64,000 nucleotides of DNA from Nocardioides speluncae. GTDB lineage: Bacteria; Actinomycetota; Actinomycetes; Propionibacteriales; Nocardioidaceae. The notes beneath the pieces are model-generated. The model searched no databases and had not been told where the DNA came from. It worked only from the letters and a program-made list of their open reading frames with translations. Numbering within the stretch: the stretch's first letter is position 1; every line of letters starts with the position of its first letter. The translations under genes and the position numbers were made by a program. Positions 1 through 8,279 of this stretch are shown in pieces. The DNA lies in assembly GCF_003121585.1 (NCBI RefSeq), contig NZ_QEOO01000050.1, forward strand, positions 62,001-126,000, in the 5' to 3' direction.

Positions 1-222
1 GTCGCGTACGTCGTTGAGCCAGCGGTGCAGGTCGGTGAGCTCGGCGCCGCCGATCGCAAGCGTGTGGTTGCCCTTCCACAGCGCCCAGCCGACGACCCAG
101 GCGACGAACGTGGCGAGCAGCAGCAGCCGGGTGTGCCGCTGCTTCGCCTCCTCGACGAAGGGCTGTTCCTCGACCACCTTGGCCTGAGGCTTGCTCTCGG
201 GTGGCGGCGCGGTGACGGTCAT
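1..222 (-). CDS. Glycine betaine/proline ABC transporter permease, N-terminal part (cut by window edge)
   Basis: The first 74 codons are visible and stay open to the window edge. The protein begins MTVTAPPPESKP, has a charged cytoplasmic leader of about 32 residues, and then a hydrophobic stretch (LLLLATFVAWVVGWALW) that reads as a first membrane segment. The ATG overlaps the TGA of the upstream ATPase gene by 4 bp (ATGA), so the two are translationally coupled. Partnership with a ProV/OpuAA-type ATPase makes an OpuAB/ProW-type membrane subunit the natural reading; the conserved permease domain itself lies outside the window, so the family call rests on context. Confidence 0.7.
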   Translation of the reverse strand, partial: MTVTAPPPESKPQAKVVEEQPFVEEAKQRHTRLLLLATFVAWVVGWALWKGNHTLAIGGAELTDLHRWLNDVRD

Positions 223-1301
223 GACGACTTGCCGAGTCCTACCGGAGCCGGCTCCGAGCCGGGCTCGTCCTCCTCGGCGACGACCACCCGGAGGATGTCG
301 TCGTCGTCGACCACGCCCAGGAACTCGTCACCGTCGTACACCCGAACCGGGTCGTCGGAGTCGAGGATCTCCCGGGCCGCGTCCTTCACGATCCGGTCAG
401 ACTGCATGACCTTGCCCTCGAGTGACTCTCCCGGTCGGGGCTCGCGCATCACCCACTTGAGCGTGAGCACGTGCGACTTGGGCACCTCGCTGACGAAGTC
501 CTTCACGTAGTCGTCGGCCGGAGCGCCGACCACCTCGTCCGGCGTACCGATCTGGACGATCTCACCGTCGCGCATGATCAGGATCCGGTCGCCGAGCTTG
601 AGCGCCTCCTGCAGGTCGTGGGTGATGAAGACCATCGTCTTCCCGACCTCCTCGTGGAGCCGAATCACCTCGTTCTGCATGTCGCGGCGGATCAGCGGGT
701 CGAGCGCGGAGAACGGCTCGTCGAACATCATGAGCTCTGGGTCGACCGCCAGCGCCCGGGCCAGACCGACTCGCTGCTGCATGCCGCCGGACAGCTGGTC
801 GGGGTACGACGACTCGTAGCCGGACAGGCCAACCAGGTCGACCATTTCCTGCGACCTGGCCAGTCGCGTCTGCTTGTCCTCGCCGCGGATCTCCAGGCCG
901 TAGGCGACGTTGTCGATCACCTTGCGGTGCGGCAGCAGCCCGAAGTGCTGGAACACCATCGCGACGTGGTGCCGGCGGATCTCACGGAGCCGGTCCTCGG
1001 ACGCGGCGGTGATCTCGTCGCCGTTCATCACCACCGTCCCGGCGGTCGGCTCGATCAGGCGGGTCAACAGCCGGACCAGGGTGGACTTGCCGGAGCCGGA
1101 CAGACCCATCACCACGAAGACCTCGCCGGGCGCGACCTCGAACGACACGTCCTTGACCGCCATCACGCAGCCGGTCTTCGCCTGGAGCTCCTTACGGGAC
1201 AGATCGGCGTCGGGTGTGCCGAGGATCCGGTCAGCCTTGCTTCCGAAAATCTTCCACAGCGACTCGACCTTGAGTGCGGCCTCACTGCTATCGGTGGTCA
1301 T
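219..1301 (-). CDS. opuAA: Glycine betaine/proline ABC transporter ATP-binding protein (ProV/OpuAA type)
   Basis: 360 aa ATPase that would power import of glycine betaine or a related quaternary amine. Visible motifs are Walker A GLSGSGKST near residues 66-74, the signature SGGMQQRVGLARAL near 172, and Walker B MMFDEPFSALDP near 190. A region TGCVMAVKDVSF before Walker A and a C-terminal extension of about 90 residues, which looks like a shortened CBS pair, are typical of the ProV/OpuAA branch rather than other importers. The ATG overlaps the betA stop by 4 bp and its own stop overlaps the permease start, so betB, betA, ATPase and permease form one operon. No periplasmic binding protein gene is in view. 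Confidence 0.9.
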   Translation of the reverse strand: MTTDSSEAALKVESLWKIFGSKADRILGTPDADLSRKELQAKTGCVMAVKDVSFEVAPGEVFVVMGLSGSGKSTLVRLLTRLIEPTAGTVVMNGDEITAASEDRLREIRRHHVAMVFQHFGLLPHRKVIDNVAYGLEIRGEDKQTRLARSQEMVDLVGLSGYESSYPDQLSGGMQQRVGLARALAVDPELMMFDEPFSALDPLIRRDMQNEVIRLHEEVGKTMVFITHDLQEALKLGDRILIMRDGEIVQIGTPDEVVGAPADDYVKDFVSEVPKSHVLTLKWVMREPRPGESLEGKVMQSDRIVKDAAREILDSDDPVRVYDGDEFLGVVDDDDILRVVVAEEDEPGSEPAPVGLGKSS

Positions 1302-2998
1302 TCAGACTCTCCTTGGCTCAGAGATGGATCCGGATAGAGCGGCATGCCGTCGCGGAACCGGTAGTACGGCGCGTCGGCGGCGGGCAGCGGGGTGTTACCG
1401 AGGATCAGGTCGGCCGACTTCTCGGCCAGCATCATCACCGGGGCGTAGATGTTGCCGTTGGTGACGTAGGGCATCGACGACGCGTCGACCACCCGCAGCC
1501 CGTCGGTCCCCCGGACCCGCATGTCGAGCGGGTCGAGGACCGACAGCTCGTCGACGCCCATCCGCGCCGTACACGAGGGGTGGAGTGCGGTCTCCGCGTC
1601 GGCGGCGACCCACGTGAGGATCTCCTCGTCGGTTTCGACGGAGGGGCCGGGCGAGATCTCGCCGTCGTTGTACGGCGCGAACGCCGGCTGGTTGAGGATG
1701 TCGCGCGCGACCCGGATCGACTCCACCCACTCCCGCCGGTCCTGCTCGGTGGACAGGTAGTTGAACCTCAGCGCCGGGTGCTCGCGCGGGTCGGTCGAGC
1801 GGATCTTCACGCTGCCTCGGGCGTCGGAGTACATCGGGCCGATGTGCACCTGGTAGCCGTGCCCCCCTCTGTCGATACCGGCGGGCTGCGTGCCGTCGTA
1901 CCGGATCGCGATGGGCAGGAAGTGGAACATCAGGTTCGGGTAGTCGACGTCGTCGTTGCTGCGGACGAAGCCGCCGCCCTCGAAGTGGTTGGTGGCCCCC
2001 AGCCCCTTGCGCAGGAACAGCCACTCCGCGCCGAGCTTGGGCCGGTTGCGCCACTTCAGGCCGGGCGCGATCGAGACCGGCTGCTTGGAGGCGTACTGGA
2101 TGTAGACCTCGAGGTGGTCCTGGAGGTGCTCGCCGACGCCCGGCACGTCCGCGACCACGGGTACGCCGAGGCGCGCGAGGTCGTCGGCGTTGCCGACCCC
2201 CGACAGCTGCAGCAGCTGCGGCGAGTTGATCGCGCCGCCGCACAGGATCACCTCACCGGCGGTCACCGAGTGCTGCCGGCCGAACCGGGTGTACTCGACA
2301 CCCACCGCGCGCTTGCCCTCGAACCGGACCTTGGTGGTGAGCGCCAGCGTCTTGACCGTGAGGTTGCGGCGCCCCATGGCCGGGTGCAGGTAGGCCCGCG
2401 CGGCGCTCCACCGGCGACCCCGGTTGACGTTGCGGTCGAACCGCGCGAACCCCTCCTGGCGGTAGCCGTTGACGTCGTCGGTCAGCGGGTAGCCGGCCTG
2501 CTGGGCCGCCTCGAAGAAGGCGCCGAACAGCGGGTTGGTCGCCGGACCGCGCTCCAGGACCAGCGGCCCGTCGCCGCCGCGCCACTCGTCCGCGCCGGCC
2601 CGGCAGGTCTCCATCCGCTTGAAGTACGGCAGGCAGTGCGCGTAGTCCCAGGTCTCCATCCCGGGGTCGGCCGCCCAGCGCTCGTAGTCGAGCGGGTTGC
2701 CGCGCTGGAAGATCATCCCGTTGATGCTGCTGGAGCCGCCCAGCACCTTGCCGCGGGCGTGGAAGATCCGGCGGTCGTTCATGTGCGGCTCGGGCTCGGA
2801 CTCGTACTTCCAGTCGTAGAGCCGGTTCCCGATCGGGATCGGCAGCGCCGCCGGCATGTGGATGAACGGGTCGACCTTGAAGTCGGAGCGACCCGCCTCC
2901 AGCACGAGGACCGACGTACCGGGGTCCTCGCTCAGCCGGTTGGCCAGCGCACTGCCCGCCGAGCCGCCGCCGACGATCACGAAGTCGTAGGTCCTCAC
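1298..2998 (-). CDS. betA: Choline dehydrogenase, GMC oxidoreductase family
   Basis: 566 aa flavoprotein expected to oxidise choline to betaine aldehyde. It starts RTYDFVIVGGGSAGSALANR, the FAD-binding GxGxxG motif, and carries the GMC signature region GKVLGGSSSINGMIFQRG near residue 85 and a C-terminal HPSCTARMG block with the catalytic His region of the family. The GTG at 2998 is chosen because GGAGGA lies just upstream and because the FAD motif begins immediately after it; a longer open frame upstream has no family similarity. It follows the aldehyde dehydrogenase gene by 7 bp and overlaps the ABC ATPase gene by 4 bp. Substrate (choline versus another alcohol) is inferred from these neighbours. 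Confidence 0.88.
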   Translation of the reverse strand: MRTYDFVIVGGGSAGSALANRLSEDPGTSVLVLEAGRSDFKVDPFIHMPAALPIPIGNRLYDWKYESEPEPHMNDRRIFHARGKVLGGSSSINGMIFQRGNPLDYERWAADPGMETWDYAHCLPYFKRMETCRAGADEWRGGDGPLVLERGPATNPLFGAFFEAAQQAGYPLTDDVNGYRQEGFARFDRNVNRGRRWSAARAYLHPAMGRRNLTVKTLALTTKVRFEGKRAVGVEYTRFGRQHSVTAGEVILCGGAINSPQLLQLSGVGNADDLARLGVPVVADVPGVGEHLQDHLEVYIQYASKQPVSIAPGLKWRNRPKLGAEWLFLRKGLGATNHFEGGGFVRSNDDVDYPNLMFHFLPIAIRYDGTQPAGIDRGGHGYQVHIGPMYSDARGSVKIRSTDPREHPALRFNYLSTEQDRREWVESIRVARDILNQPAFAPYNDGEISPGPSVETDEEILTWVAADAETALHPSCTARMGVDELSVLDPLDMRVRGTDGLRVVDASSMPYVTNGNIYAPVMMLAEKSADLILGNTPLPAADAPYYRFRDGMPLYPDPSLSQGESE

Positions 2999-3005
2999 GC
3001 TCTTC

Positions 3006-4475
3006 CTATCCTCCGAACCAGCGTTGGGGTTCCGGCCTGATGTTGTGCCAGACGTGTTTGGTCTCGCGGTACTCCTCGAGACCGGCGCGGCCGAGCTCGC
3101 GCCCGATGCCGGACTGCTTGTAGCCGCCCCACTCGGCCTGCGGCACGTACGGGTGGTAGTCGTTGATCCAGACCGTCCCCATCCGCAGCCGGCGCGCCAC
3201 CCGCTCGGCCTTGCCGCCGTCCTGGGTCCAGACCGCACCGGCCAGCCCGTAGATGCTGTCGTTGGCGATCGCCACCGCCTCGTCCTCGCCGGTGAACGTC
3301 TCCACGGTCAGCACCGGTCCGAACGACTCGGTCTGCACCGCGCGCATGCCGGTGTGACAGCCGTCGAGCACGGTGGGCAGGAAGTAGAAGCCGTCGGCCA
3401 GGGCCGGGTCGTCCGGGCGGGCGCCGCCACAGCGGAGTACGGCGCCCTCGGCGAGCGCGTCGGCGACGTACGCCTCGACCTTGTCGCGGTGCGCCGCGGA
3501 GACCAGCGGCCCGGTCTCGGCCTTCTCGTCGAAGGGCCCGCCGAGCCGGATCTTCCTGGCTCGGTCGACCAGTTCGTCGACGAACTCGTCGTGGATCGAC
3601 TCCTCGACCACCAGCCGCGCACCGGCCGAGCAGACCTGCCCGGAGTGCAGGAAGACCGCGGTCAGCGCCATGTCGAGCGCGGTCTCACGGTCGGCGTCGG
3701 CGAACACGATGTTGGGGTTCTTGCCGCCGAGCTCGAGCGCGATCCGCTTCACGGTGCCGGAGGCCGCGGACATGATCCGCTTGCCGGTCTCCAGGCCGCC
3801 GGTGAACGAGACCAGGTCGACCCTGGGGTCGTCGGCCAGCGGTGCGCCGACCGCCGGGCCGGCGCCGAGCACCAGGTTGGCGACCCCGCCGGGCAGCCCG
3901 GCCTCGGCCAGCAGCCGGATCAGCAGGATCGCGGTGTGCGGGGTGAGCTCGCTGGGCTTGAGCACGAACGTGTTGCCGGCCGCCAGCGCGGGCGCGACCT
4001 TCCAGGCGGTCTGCAGCAGCGGGTAGTTCCACGGCGTGATCAGCGCGCAGACGCCGACCGGGTCGTGCTCGATCCGGGAGACCACGTCCGGGCGGCCGGT
4101 GTCGACCAGCCGGCCGGCGTCCTCGGCGGCCACCGCGGCGAAGTGCCGGAAGACGCCGACGACGTCGTCCACGTCGTACTCGCTCTCGACCAGCCGCTTG
4201 CCGGTGTCCAGCGACTCCGCCCGCGCGATCGCGGCCCTGTCGCGGACCAGCAGGTCGGCCACCCGGGCGAGCAGTTCGCCGCGTTCGCGGGCCGGTACGC
4301 CGGACCAGCGGCCGTCGTCGAACGCTTGCCGGGCGCTGGCGATGGCCAGGTCGGTGTCGTCGGGTCCGCCCTCGTCGATCTCGGCCACCAGCGAGCCGTC
4401 GGCCGGGCAGCGGATCTCTCGGCGCGCCCCGGCCGATGCACCCACCCACCTGCCATCCAGATAGATCTCAGCCAT
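3006..4475 (-). CDS. betB: Betaine aldehyde dehydrogenase family protein
   Basis: 489 aa NAD(P)-dependent aldehyde dehydrogenase, expected to turn betaine aldehyde into glycine betaine. It shows TPWNYPLLQTAWK (cofactor region), ELGGKNPNIVF with the catalytic Glu, and GQVCSAGARLVVE with the catalytic Cys. The ATG at 4475 (MAEIYLDGRW) is chosen over an in-frame ATG 60 bp upstream because GAAGGAA precedes it and ALDH family homology starts there. It is the first gene of the betB-betA-ABC operon. A 17-bp inverted repeat (4505-4521) lies 30 bp upstream and is the likely operator. Confidence 0.88.
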   Translation of the reverse strand: MAEIYLDGRWVGASAGARREIRCPADGSLVAEIDEGGPDDTDLAIASARQAFDDGRWSGVPARERGELLARVADLLVRDRAAIARAESLDTGKRLVESEYDVDDVVGVFRHFAAVAAEDAGRLVDTGRPDVVSRIEHDPVGVCALITPWNYPLLQTAWKVAPALAAGNTFVLKPSELTPHTAILLIRLLAEAGLPGGVANLVLGAGPAVGAPLADDPRVDLVSFTGGLETGKRIMSAASGTVKRIALELGGKNPNIVFADADRETALDMALTAVFLHSGQVCSAGARLVVEESIHDEFVDELVDRARKIRLGGPFDEKAETGPLVSAAHRDKVEAYVADALAEGAVLRCGGARPDDPALADGFYFLPTVLDGCHTGMRAVQTESFGPVLTVETFTGEDEAVAIANDSIYGLAGAVWTQDGGKAERVARRLRMGTVWINDYHPYVPQAEWGGYKQSGIGRELGRAGLEEYRETKHVWHNIRPEPQRWFGG

Positions 4476-4504
4476 CGGCGGTTCCTTCGTTACACAACCC
4501 CGAT

Positions 4505-4521
4505 GTTGCGTATGTCGCAAC
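4505..4521. promoter_or_regulatory. Inverted repeat, probable IclR-type operator in front of betB
   Basis: GTTGCG-TATGT-CGCAAC: 6-bp perfect arms around a 5-bp centre. The left arm plus centre (GTTGCGTAT) recurs exactly at 6308 before the BCCT gene and at 7218 before the IclR gene. It lies 30 bp upstream of the betB start, a position suited to control of transcription. Confidence 0.6.
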
Positions 4522-4632
4522 CAATTGCTCGACACGCAACTGGTCGGGTGAATTGAGGATGGAGTCGTCAGGCGCTCGCGTCAAGAAGACCCCAGATCTG
4601 TCATCGAGCCGCAACTCACGTTCCGGCACTCC

Positions 4633-6258
4633 TCACGGGCCTTCCGGATAGCGATCGGCATGCTCGACGGCGCGCCGTACCCGGCCTGGGAGCGTCGACT
4701 CGAACGACTCCTTGCGCAGCTCGATGATCAGCGAGACGCACATGCCGATCAGGATCAACATGAACGGTCCCGCGACCAGGATCACCAATGTCTGCAACGC
4801 CGCTAGACCGCCGGCCCAGAGCAGGACGCCGGCGACCGCACCGGTCGCGACACCCCAGAACACGATCAGCGCGCGGTGCGGCTCCTCGGTGCCGCGCTGA
4901 CTGAGCATGCCCATCACGATCGACGCCGCGTCGGCGCCGGTGACGAAGAAGATCGCCACCAGGAACACCGCGAGCGCGACCGTGATCGACGCCAGCGGGA
5001 ACTCGCGCAGCGTGTCGAAGAGCGACGCCTCGAGCGCGATTGCCCCGGTGTCGGTCTTGGGTGGGTTCCAGCCCTCGTTGAGCTGCAGGTCGATGGCCGC
5101 GCCGCCGAGGATCGCGAACCAGACGAAGGAGACGACGCTCGGGACCACGATCACGTAGATCACGAACTGCCGGATCGTCCGGCCCTTCGAGATCCGGGCG
5201 ATGAACATGCCGACGAACGGCGTCCAGGAGATCCACCACGCCCAGTAGAAGACCGTCCAGCCGCTCAGCCAGGTGCTCGCCTCGGCGTCGTACACACCCG
5301 TGTTGAAGGACATCGCGGGCAGCTGGGTGAGGTAGTCACCCATGGTCGTGGTGAAGGTGCCGAGGATGAAGACAGTCGGGCCGACCACGAACAGGAAGAA
5401 CACCAGCAGCGCCGCGGCGACCGCGTTGGCGTTGGACAGGTACTTGATGCCGCGCTCGATGCCGGAGATCGCCGAGACCACGAAGCAGGCGGTCAGTACG
5501 GCGATCACCGCGACCGCGAGCGACTTGTTGCCGCCACCCTCGCCGAACACGTCGTCGATGCCACCGGTGATCTGGAGCGCGCCCAGGCCGAGCGAGGTGG
5601 CCGAGCCGAACAGCGTCGCGAAGATCGCGATCACGTCGATCGCCTTGCCCGGACCTTCGGTCGAGCGGCGGCCCAGGAGCGGCCGGAACGTCGACGAGAT
5701 GGTGTTGCCGTAGCCCTTCCGGTAGGCGAAGTAGCCGATCGCCAGGCCGATCACGGCGTACATCGCCCACGGGTGGAAGCCCCAGTGGAAGTAGGAGTAC
5801 TGCATCGCCTTCTCGGCGGTGCCCGGCGTACCTGCGCCGCCCTCACCGAGCGGCGGCGCGTTGAAGTGGGTGAGAGGCTCGGCGACACCCCAGAACATCA
5901 GCCCGATGCCCATGCCGGTCGCGAACATCATCGAGACCCACGAGAACGTCGAGAACTCGGGCTCGCTGTCGTCCGGGCCGAGCTTGATGTTGCCGTAGCG
6001 GCTGATCGCGAGGTAGGCGGAGAACAGCACGAAGCCGGCGCTGGTCAGCACGAACAGCCAGCCGAAGTTCCTGGTCACCCAGCCGAGCGCCTCGGTCGTC
6101 TCGGTGGCCATTCGCTCCGGCCAGATCGCGCCGGCCGTCACGAAGCCCACCGCGAGGATCGCGGCGACGCCGAACACCACCCGGTCGAGGGGAAGGTGCT
6201 CGCCTTCATCCGCGGCGGCTACTTGGTCAGCTGTCGGAGGGTCCTTGATGTCGGTCAT
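4633..6258 (-). CDS. BCCT family choline/glycine betaine transporter
   Basis: 541 aa integral membrane carrier with about 12 hydrophobic segments. The BCCT hallmark is seen in the run FYWAWWISWTPFVGMFIARI followed by SKGRTIRQF, and MMFATGMGIGLMFWGVAEPL near the N-terminal third is also diagnostic. It should import glycine betaine, choline or a similar trimethylammonium compound using an ion gradient. It is a single gene between the betB operon and the IclR regulator, all on the minus strand. A GTTGCGTAT half-site and a separate perfect inverted repeat lie in its leader. The exact substrate cannot be read from sequence. Confidence 0.9.
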   Translation of the reverse strand: MTDIKDPPTADQVAAADEGEHLPLDRVVFGVAAILAVGFVTAGAIWPERMATETTEALGWVTRNFGWLFVLTSAGFVLFSAYLAISRYGNIKLGPDDSEPEFSTFSWVSMMFATGMGIGLMFWGVAEPLTHFNAPPLGEGGAGTPGTAEKAMQYSYFHWGFHPWAMYAVIGLAIGYFAYRKGYGNTISSTFRPLLGRRSTEGPGKAIDVIAIFATLFGSATSLGLGALQITGGIDDVFGEGGGNKSLAVAVIAVLTACFVVSAISGIERGIKYLSNANAVAAALLVFFLFVVGPTVFILGTFTTTMGDYLTQLPAMSFNTGVYDAEASTWLSGWTVFYWAWWISWTPFVGMFIARISKGRTIRQFVIYVIVVPSVVSFVWFAILGGAAIDLQLNEGWNPPKTDTGAIALEASLFDTLREFPLASITVALAVFLVAIFFVTGADAASIVMGMLSQRGTEEPHRALIVFWGVATGAVAGVLLWAGGLAALQTLVILVAGPFMLILIGMCVSLIIELRKESFESTLPGRVRRAVEHADRYPEGP

Positions 6259-6307
6259 CCGTCTGCTCCGTTCTCGTGGGCCGCCCGAGGTGGCCGGTAG
6301 GAGTGAC

Positions 6308-6320
6308 GTTGCGTATGACG
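6308..6320. promoter_or_regulatory. GTTGCGTATGACG half-site upstream of BCCT gene
   Basis: GTTGCGTATGACG shares the first 9 bases with the betB operator and with the site before the IclR gene. The right arm is incomplete (CGCTC instead of CGCAAC). It sits 50 bp upstream of the BCCT start. Confidence 0.45.
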
Positions 6321-6336
6321 CTCAGGCGGTGCTCCA

Positions 6337-6365
6337 CACACAACACGTCAAACCACTGTTGTGTG
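6337..6365. promoter_or_regulatory. Perfect 9-bp inverted repeat between iclR and BCCT gene
   Basis: CACACAACA (6337-6345) and TGTTGTGTG (6357-6365) are exact reverse complements separated by 11 bp. It may be an operator for the BCCT promoter or a hairpin that ends iclR transcription; there is no T-tract on the minus-strand side, which favours an operator. Confidence 0.45.
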
Positions 6366-6419
6366 ATCTGGGTCACCCCGTCAAGGGGCGCAGTTTTACC
6401 TTAACCGAGGCGCTCTCGG

Positions 6420-7193
6420 TCAGCGGTGGCCCCACCCCAGGCGGTGCGAGACCTCCGCCGCGGCCTCGACCAGCGGCGGGATGATCTGGTCGATCCGCTC
6501 CTGCGTGAGCCGGAACGTCGGCCCGGAGACGCTCATCGAGGCGATCACGTCGCCGTGCGCGTTGTGGATGGGCGCGGCGATCGCGGCGAGCCCGATCTCG
6601 AGCTCGTCGACGGCTACGGCGTACCCCTGCTCGCGCACCTGTACCAGCTCCTTGCGGAGCCGGTCCCGGGTGGTGATCGTGCTCTCGGTGTAGGCCTGTA
6701 GCCGGCCGAGCAGCTCGCCCTGCCGCTGCCCGTCGAGGCCGAGCAGCAGCACCTTGCCGTTGGCGGTCGCGTGCAGCGGGATGTGCTGGCCGACCCAGTT
6801 GTGTGACTGCAGCGCGGACGAGCCGGCCACCTGGTCGAGGTAGAGCGCCGAGCGGTCGGCCAGCACCGCGACGTTCACGGTCTCGCCGGTGTCGGCCGCC
6901 AGCTTGCGCGTGATCGGCCGGGCCTCTTGGACGACGTCGAGCCGGGCCGTCGTCGCGCCCGCGAGCCGGAGCAGGCCCATGCCCAGGCGGTACTTGCCGC
7001 GACCCTCGACCTGCTCCACGAGGCCACGCCGCTCCAGGGCCGCGACCAGCCGGAACGCCGTACTCTTGTGAACCCCGAGCTCGCCGCTGATCTCGGTGAC
7101 GCCGGCCTCGCCCGCGCGGGCCAGAATCTCCATGATCGTGACCGCGCGGTCGACCGATTGAACGGTACTCGCGCTCTCCGGGGCGTCGCCCAT
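6420..7193 (-). CDS. IclR family transcriptional regulator (betaine cluster)
   Basis: 257 aa regulator. The N-terminal winged helix-turn-helix covers about residues 12-75 (SVDRAVTIMEILA, then GVHKSTAFRLVAALERRGLV), and an IclR effector domain follows to the end, with TANGKVLLLGLDG and a closing YAVAVDELEIGLAAIAAPI block. It lies between the BCCT transporter and divergent purU, so control of betaine or choline uptake and use is likely. No Shine-Dalgarno is visible just before the ATG at 7193, so the message may be leaderless. A GTTGCGTAT element about 25 bp upstream is shared with betB and the BCCT gene, which fits autoregulation. Confidence 0.9.
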   Translation of the reverse strand: MGDAPESASTVQSVDRAVTIMEILARAGEAGVTEISGELGVHKSTAFRLVAALERRGLVEQVEGRGKYRLGMGLLRLAGATTARLDVVQEARPITRKLAADTGETVNVAVLADRSALYLDQVAGSSALQSHNWVGQHIPLHATANGKVLLLGLDGQRQGELLGRLQAYTESTITTRDRLRKELVQVREQGYAVAVDELEIGLAAIAAPIHNAHGDVIASMSVSGPTFRLTQERIDQIIPPLVEAAAEVSHRLGWGHR

Positions 7194-7217
7194 GTCGCAT
7201 ACCGTAGCGGAGAGGGC

Positions 7218-7253
7218 GTTGCGTATCCCACACTGAGTTCTCTCAAGCGCAAC
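7218..7253. promoter_or_regulatory. GTTGCGTAT element in the iclR/purU divergent region
   Basis: GTTGCGTATCC at 7218-7228 repeats the half-site of the betB operator; CGCAAC at 7248-7253 is the reverse complement of GTTGCG, giving a widely spaced inverted pair. It lies between the divergent starts at 7193 and 7287 and could serve both genes. Confidence 0.45.
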
Positions 7254-7286
7254 AAGGCGCGCGCACGACCGAGGTAGGAGAAGCCC

Positions 7287-8168
7287 ATGGCCGACAGCGA
7301 CTCACGGATGGAACCGCGGCCGGAGTACGTGCTCACCCTGGACTGTCCCGACGGTCCCGGCATCGTGCACGACGTCTCGGGGTTCCTGGTCCGCAACGGC
7401 GGCAACATCTTGGAGAGCCAGCAGTTCGGCGACCGGCCCGCCCGCCGGTTCTTCATGCGGATCCACTTCGAGACCGGCCCCGGCGCCAGCACCCTCGAGG
7501 AGCTCCGGGCCGGCTTCGAGGTCGTCGCCGCCCGATACTCGATGACCTGGCAGCTGTGGACCGCACGCGCGCCGTACCGCACGCTGATCATGGTCTCCAA
7601 GTTCGGGCACTGCCTGAACGACCTGCTCTACCGCTGGAGCGTGGGCGCGCTGCAGATCGAGATCCCCGCGATCGTGTCCAACCACCCGGACCTCGAGCCG
7701 CTGGCCCGCCTCTACGGGATCGACTACCACCACATCCCGGTCACGCCGGAGACCAAGCCCGCCGCCGAAGAGCAGCTGCTGGAGCTGGTGTCGTCGCTGG
7801 ACATCGACCTGGTGGTGCTGGCGCGCTACATGCAGGTGCTCTCCGACGACCTGGCCAAGCACCTCGAGGGCCGGGCGATCAACATCCACCACAGCTTCCT
7901 GCCGAGCTTCAAGGGCGCCCGGCCGTACCACCAGGCCTTCGAGCGCGGCGTCAAGCTGGTCGGCGCCACCGCCCACTACGTCACCGCCGACCTCGACGAG
8001 GGCCCGATCATCGAGCAGGACGTCACCCGCGTGGACCACACCGCCAGCATCGAGCAGTACGTCGCCGCCGGCCGCGACGTGGAGTCGCAGGTCCTCTCCC
8101 GCGCCGTACGCTGGCACGCCGAGACCCGGATCCTGCTCAACGGCAACCGGACCGTCGTCTTCCGTTAG
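7287..8168 (+). CDS. purU: Formyltetrahydrofolate deformylase
   Basis: 293 aa enzyme that hydrolyses 10-formyl-THF to formate and THF. An ACT-type domain occupies about residues 12-90 (YVLTLDCPDGPGIVHDVSGF), followed by a formyltransferase-fold domain with INIHHSFLPSFKGARPY, GATAHYVT and DLDEGPIIEQ, which hold the Asn, His and Asp of this family. The ATG follows GTAGGAG by 7 bp. In C1-catabolising organisms PurU recycles THF when methyl groups of betaines are oxidised, and its position divergent from the betaine IclR gene supports that role here rather than purine supply. It is likely controlled from the shared intergenic region. Confidence 0.95.
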   Translation: MADSDSRMEPRPEYVLTLDCPDGPGIVHDVSGFLVRNGGNILESQQFGDRPARRFFMRIHFETGPGASTLEELRAGFEVVAARYSMTWQLWTARAPYRTLIMVSKFGHCLNDLLYRWSVGALQIEIPAIVSNHPDLEPLARLYGIDYHHIPVTPETKPAAEEQLLELVSSLDIDLVVLARYMQVLSDDLAKHLEGRAINIHHSFLPSFKGARPYHQAFERGVKLVGATAHYVTADLDEGPIIEQDVTRVDHTASIEQYVAAGRDVESQVLSRAVRWHAETRILLNGNRTVVFR

Positions 8169-8279
8169 GCCCGTAGTCCCAACTAATTCCACATAAAACC
8201 AAATATTCCCAAATTTCTGGGCCTGTGTTTAGGTCGGTGGACCGTGTGCGTCCGCCAAGCAATTTCCTACCGTGCAGGT

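Noticed and set aside
1274..3040. 588-codon plus-strand open frame opposite betA
   Set aside because: Arg/Val/Asp-rich shadow of a GC-rich gene on the other strand; betA has full family motifs and a ribosome site. The same holds for the long antisense frames over nuo, korAB, phoX and the molybdenum hydroxylase.
8244..8279. Earlier start for the prepilin-like protein
   Set aside because: It would put twelve residues before the short basic leader of a prepilin; the ATG at 8280 gives the expected leader length.
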